Source: Paratinospora sagittata | Taxonomy: Eukaryota > Streptophyta > Magnoliopsida > Ranunculales > Menispermaceae | Assembly: GCA_035771175.1 (NCBI GenBank) | Contig: CM069601.1 | Span: forward strand, 3,804,001-3,868,000 | Direction: 5' to 3' | DNA length: 64,000 nucleotides | Part shown: positions 63,264-64,000 of the stretch, one piece after another | Numbering within the stretch: position 1 is the first letter of the stretch | How the letters are laid out: each line of letters opens with the position of its first letter | Position numbers and translations under genes: made by a program | The notes under the pieces: generated by a model | Told to the model about the DNA's origin: nothing | Database searches by the model: none | The model's input: only the letters and a program-made list of their open reading frames with translations

Positions 63264-63358
63264 ATGGCTTCCTCCGGCGTCGTCCTTCGTCTCTCTCCTT
63301 TCTTCTTCTTCTTCTTCTTCTTCTTTGCAGATTACGAACACACCATCGCTATCTACAG
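63264..63358 (+). CDS. Candidate first exon of an unidentified gene running off the right edge
   Basis: After a pyrimidine-rich leader-like tract an ATG opens MASSGVVLRLSP followed by a run of Phe encoded by a (TTC)n microsatellite and then ADYEHTIAIY, ending at a good donor CTACAG|GTGAGT (63358/63359). That gives 31 codons plus 2 nt. The hydrophobic start could be a signal peptide or membrane anchor. Alternatively the TTC tract plus TTTGCAG (63324-63330) could be a splice acceptor, or the whole stretch could be a 5' UTR exon. Downstream exons would lie beyond the window. Confidence 0.3.
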
Positions 63359-64000
63359 GTGAGTATGATATTATTATTAGTTCAGTTCATCACGCTTCAA
63401 TGCCGTTCGGAATCCAGTTTCCGGCACGGAATGGTGGTCCGATCAATAATGTCTCTTAGGAGAACTCGCGCCAATTCTTGAGATTCTTGCCGAAAAATCA
63501 TCTTGAGTTGTAATTTTGGATTCAAAGAAGTCAGAGGAAGTGATTTTTTTTTTTAAGAGTTTGAGTTTGTTTTTGTTATAAAGCATTTGAATTCTGATTA
63601 CCGCAATTTCTCGATTGATTTCTCTCTCCCCTATCCTTATCCAAAGGTGAAAAATGACACTTGTTTTCCGCTATTTTTTTACTGATTCGATCAGATTTTG
63701 TAGGAAATTCGAAGAAATTCAAACAACTTTTCTTTTCTTTTTCTGTGTTTTTGGTTTGATCGAAATGTTAGGGATTCTGCTTCCACGTTCTGTTTTACGA
63801 TTAGTAATTTTATTGCCGAATTTGTCTCTATGTGTGATTGAAGGCACTGATATGCTGATATGATATGTTTCCATATCATTACGAGATTTGTATATAGCAT
63901 TCTTTCTATAATTACGAGATTTGTATATATGGCTTAGCATTATTCTAGGGCAAGATATTAACATTCTTTCTATAATTAGGAGATTTGTATATATGGCTTA
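63359..64000 (+). other. Presumed first intron / downstream sequence at the right edge
   Basis: T-rich sequence following the donor at 63359, intron-like, without conserved coding sequence. It ends in a short tandem repeat. Confidence 0.35.
63873..64000 (+). repeat. Short tandem repeat at the right edge
   Basis: CATTCTTTCTATAATTA(C/G)G followed by AGATTTGTATATATGGCTTA occurs at about 63899 and again at about 63962, a spacing of about 63 bp. A partial copy (ATTACGAGATTTGTATATAG) precedes at about 63877. The array probably continues beyond the window. Confidence 0.75.

Noticed and set aside
1..64000. CRISPR arrays, bacterial operons, tRNA or rRNA genes
   Set aside because: None seen. The tRNA-like boxes at 47099-47162 and 38394-38447 do not fold into complete tRNAs as far as can be judged by eye.

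Overview
The window is nuclear DNA of a flowering plant, most likely a eudicot. It is AT-rich and holds intron-containing genes for plant protein families, three Ty1/copia retrotransposons primed from initiator tRNA-Met, LINE 3' ends, hAT-like MITEs, and a plant-type U3 snoRNA gene. The species cannot be told from the sequence.

Region by region. (1) 108-3014, minus strand: 5' part of the plastid Fe-S assembly gene ABCI7 (SufD); its 3' end lies beyond the left edge. A MITE abuts its 5' end at about 3080. (2) 5053-24958, minus strand: a complete eight-exon, roughly 20-kb gene for a VMP1-type membrane protein of the KMS1/KMS2 family. Its introns hold two LINE 3' ends, a short hairpin repeat and a 5.0-kb copia element (17848-22872). 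(3) 25-33 kb: KMS promoter side, a second MITE copy and a minus-strand Tnt1/Tork-like copia element (27558-33019). (4) 37698-44872, plus strand: a nine-exon type-1 (9S) lipoxygenase gene predicting 896 residues with all five iron ligands. (5) 45.6-59.4 kb: an old direct duplication of about 1.2 kb whose two units were invaded differently. Unit 1 holds a 5'-truncated LINE, itself interrupted by a 309-bp foldback element and a third copia element. Unit 2 holds a hAT-like MITE, containing a second MITE, containing a 3.8-kb insert that carries a U3 snoRNA gene with its own promoter, Pol III terminator and an upstream array of about 183-bp repeats. (6) 59.4-64 kb: AT-rich DNA with at most the first exon(s) of one or two unidentified genes running off the right edge.

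The protein genes serve unrelated functions: plastid Fe-S assembly, endomembrane organisation and oxylipin synthesis. All three copia elements are dead (stops, frameshifts or deletions) but keep exact 5-bp target duplications. LTR pairs compared by eye differ by about 4% (copia-1), about 4% plus a 30-bp indel (copia-2) and about 2% (copia-3). The most unusual object is the U3 gene inside the nested transposons. All exon joins were made by eye from GT/AG sites, phase and family resemblance.
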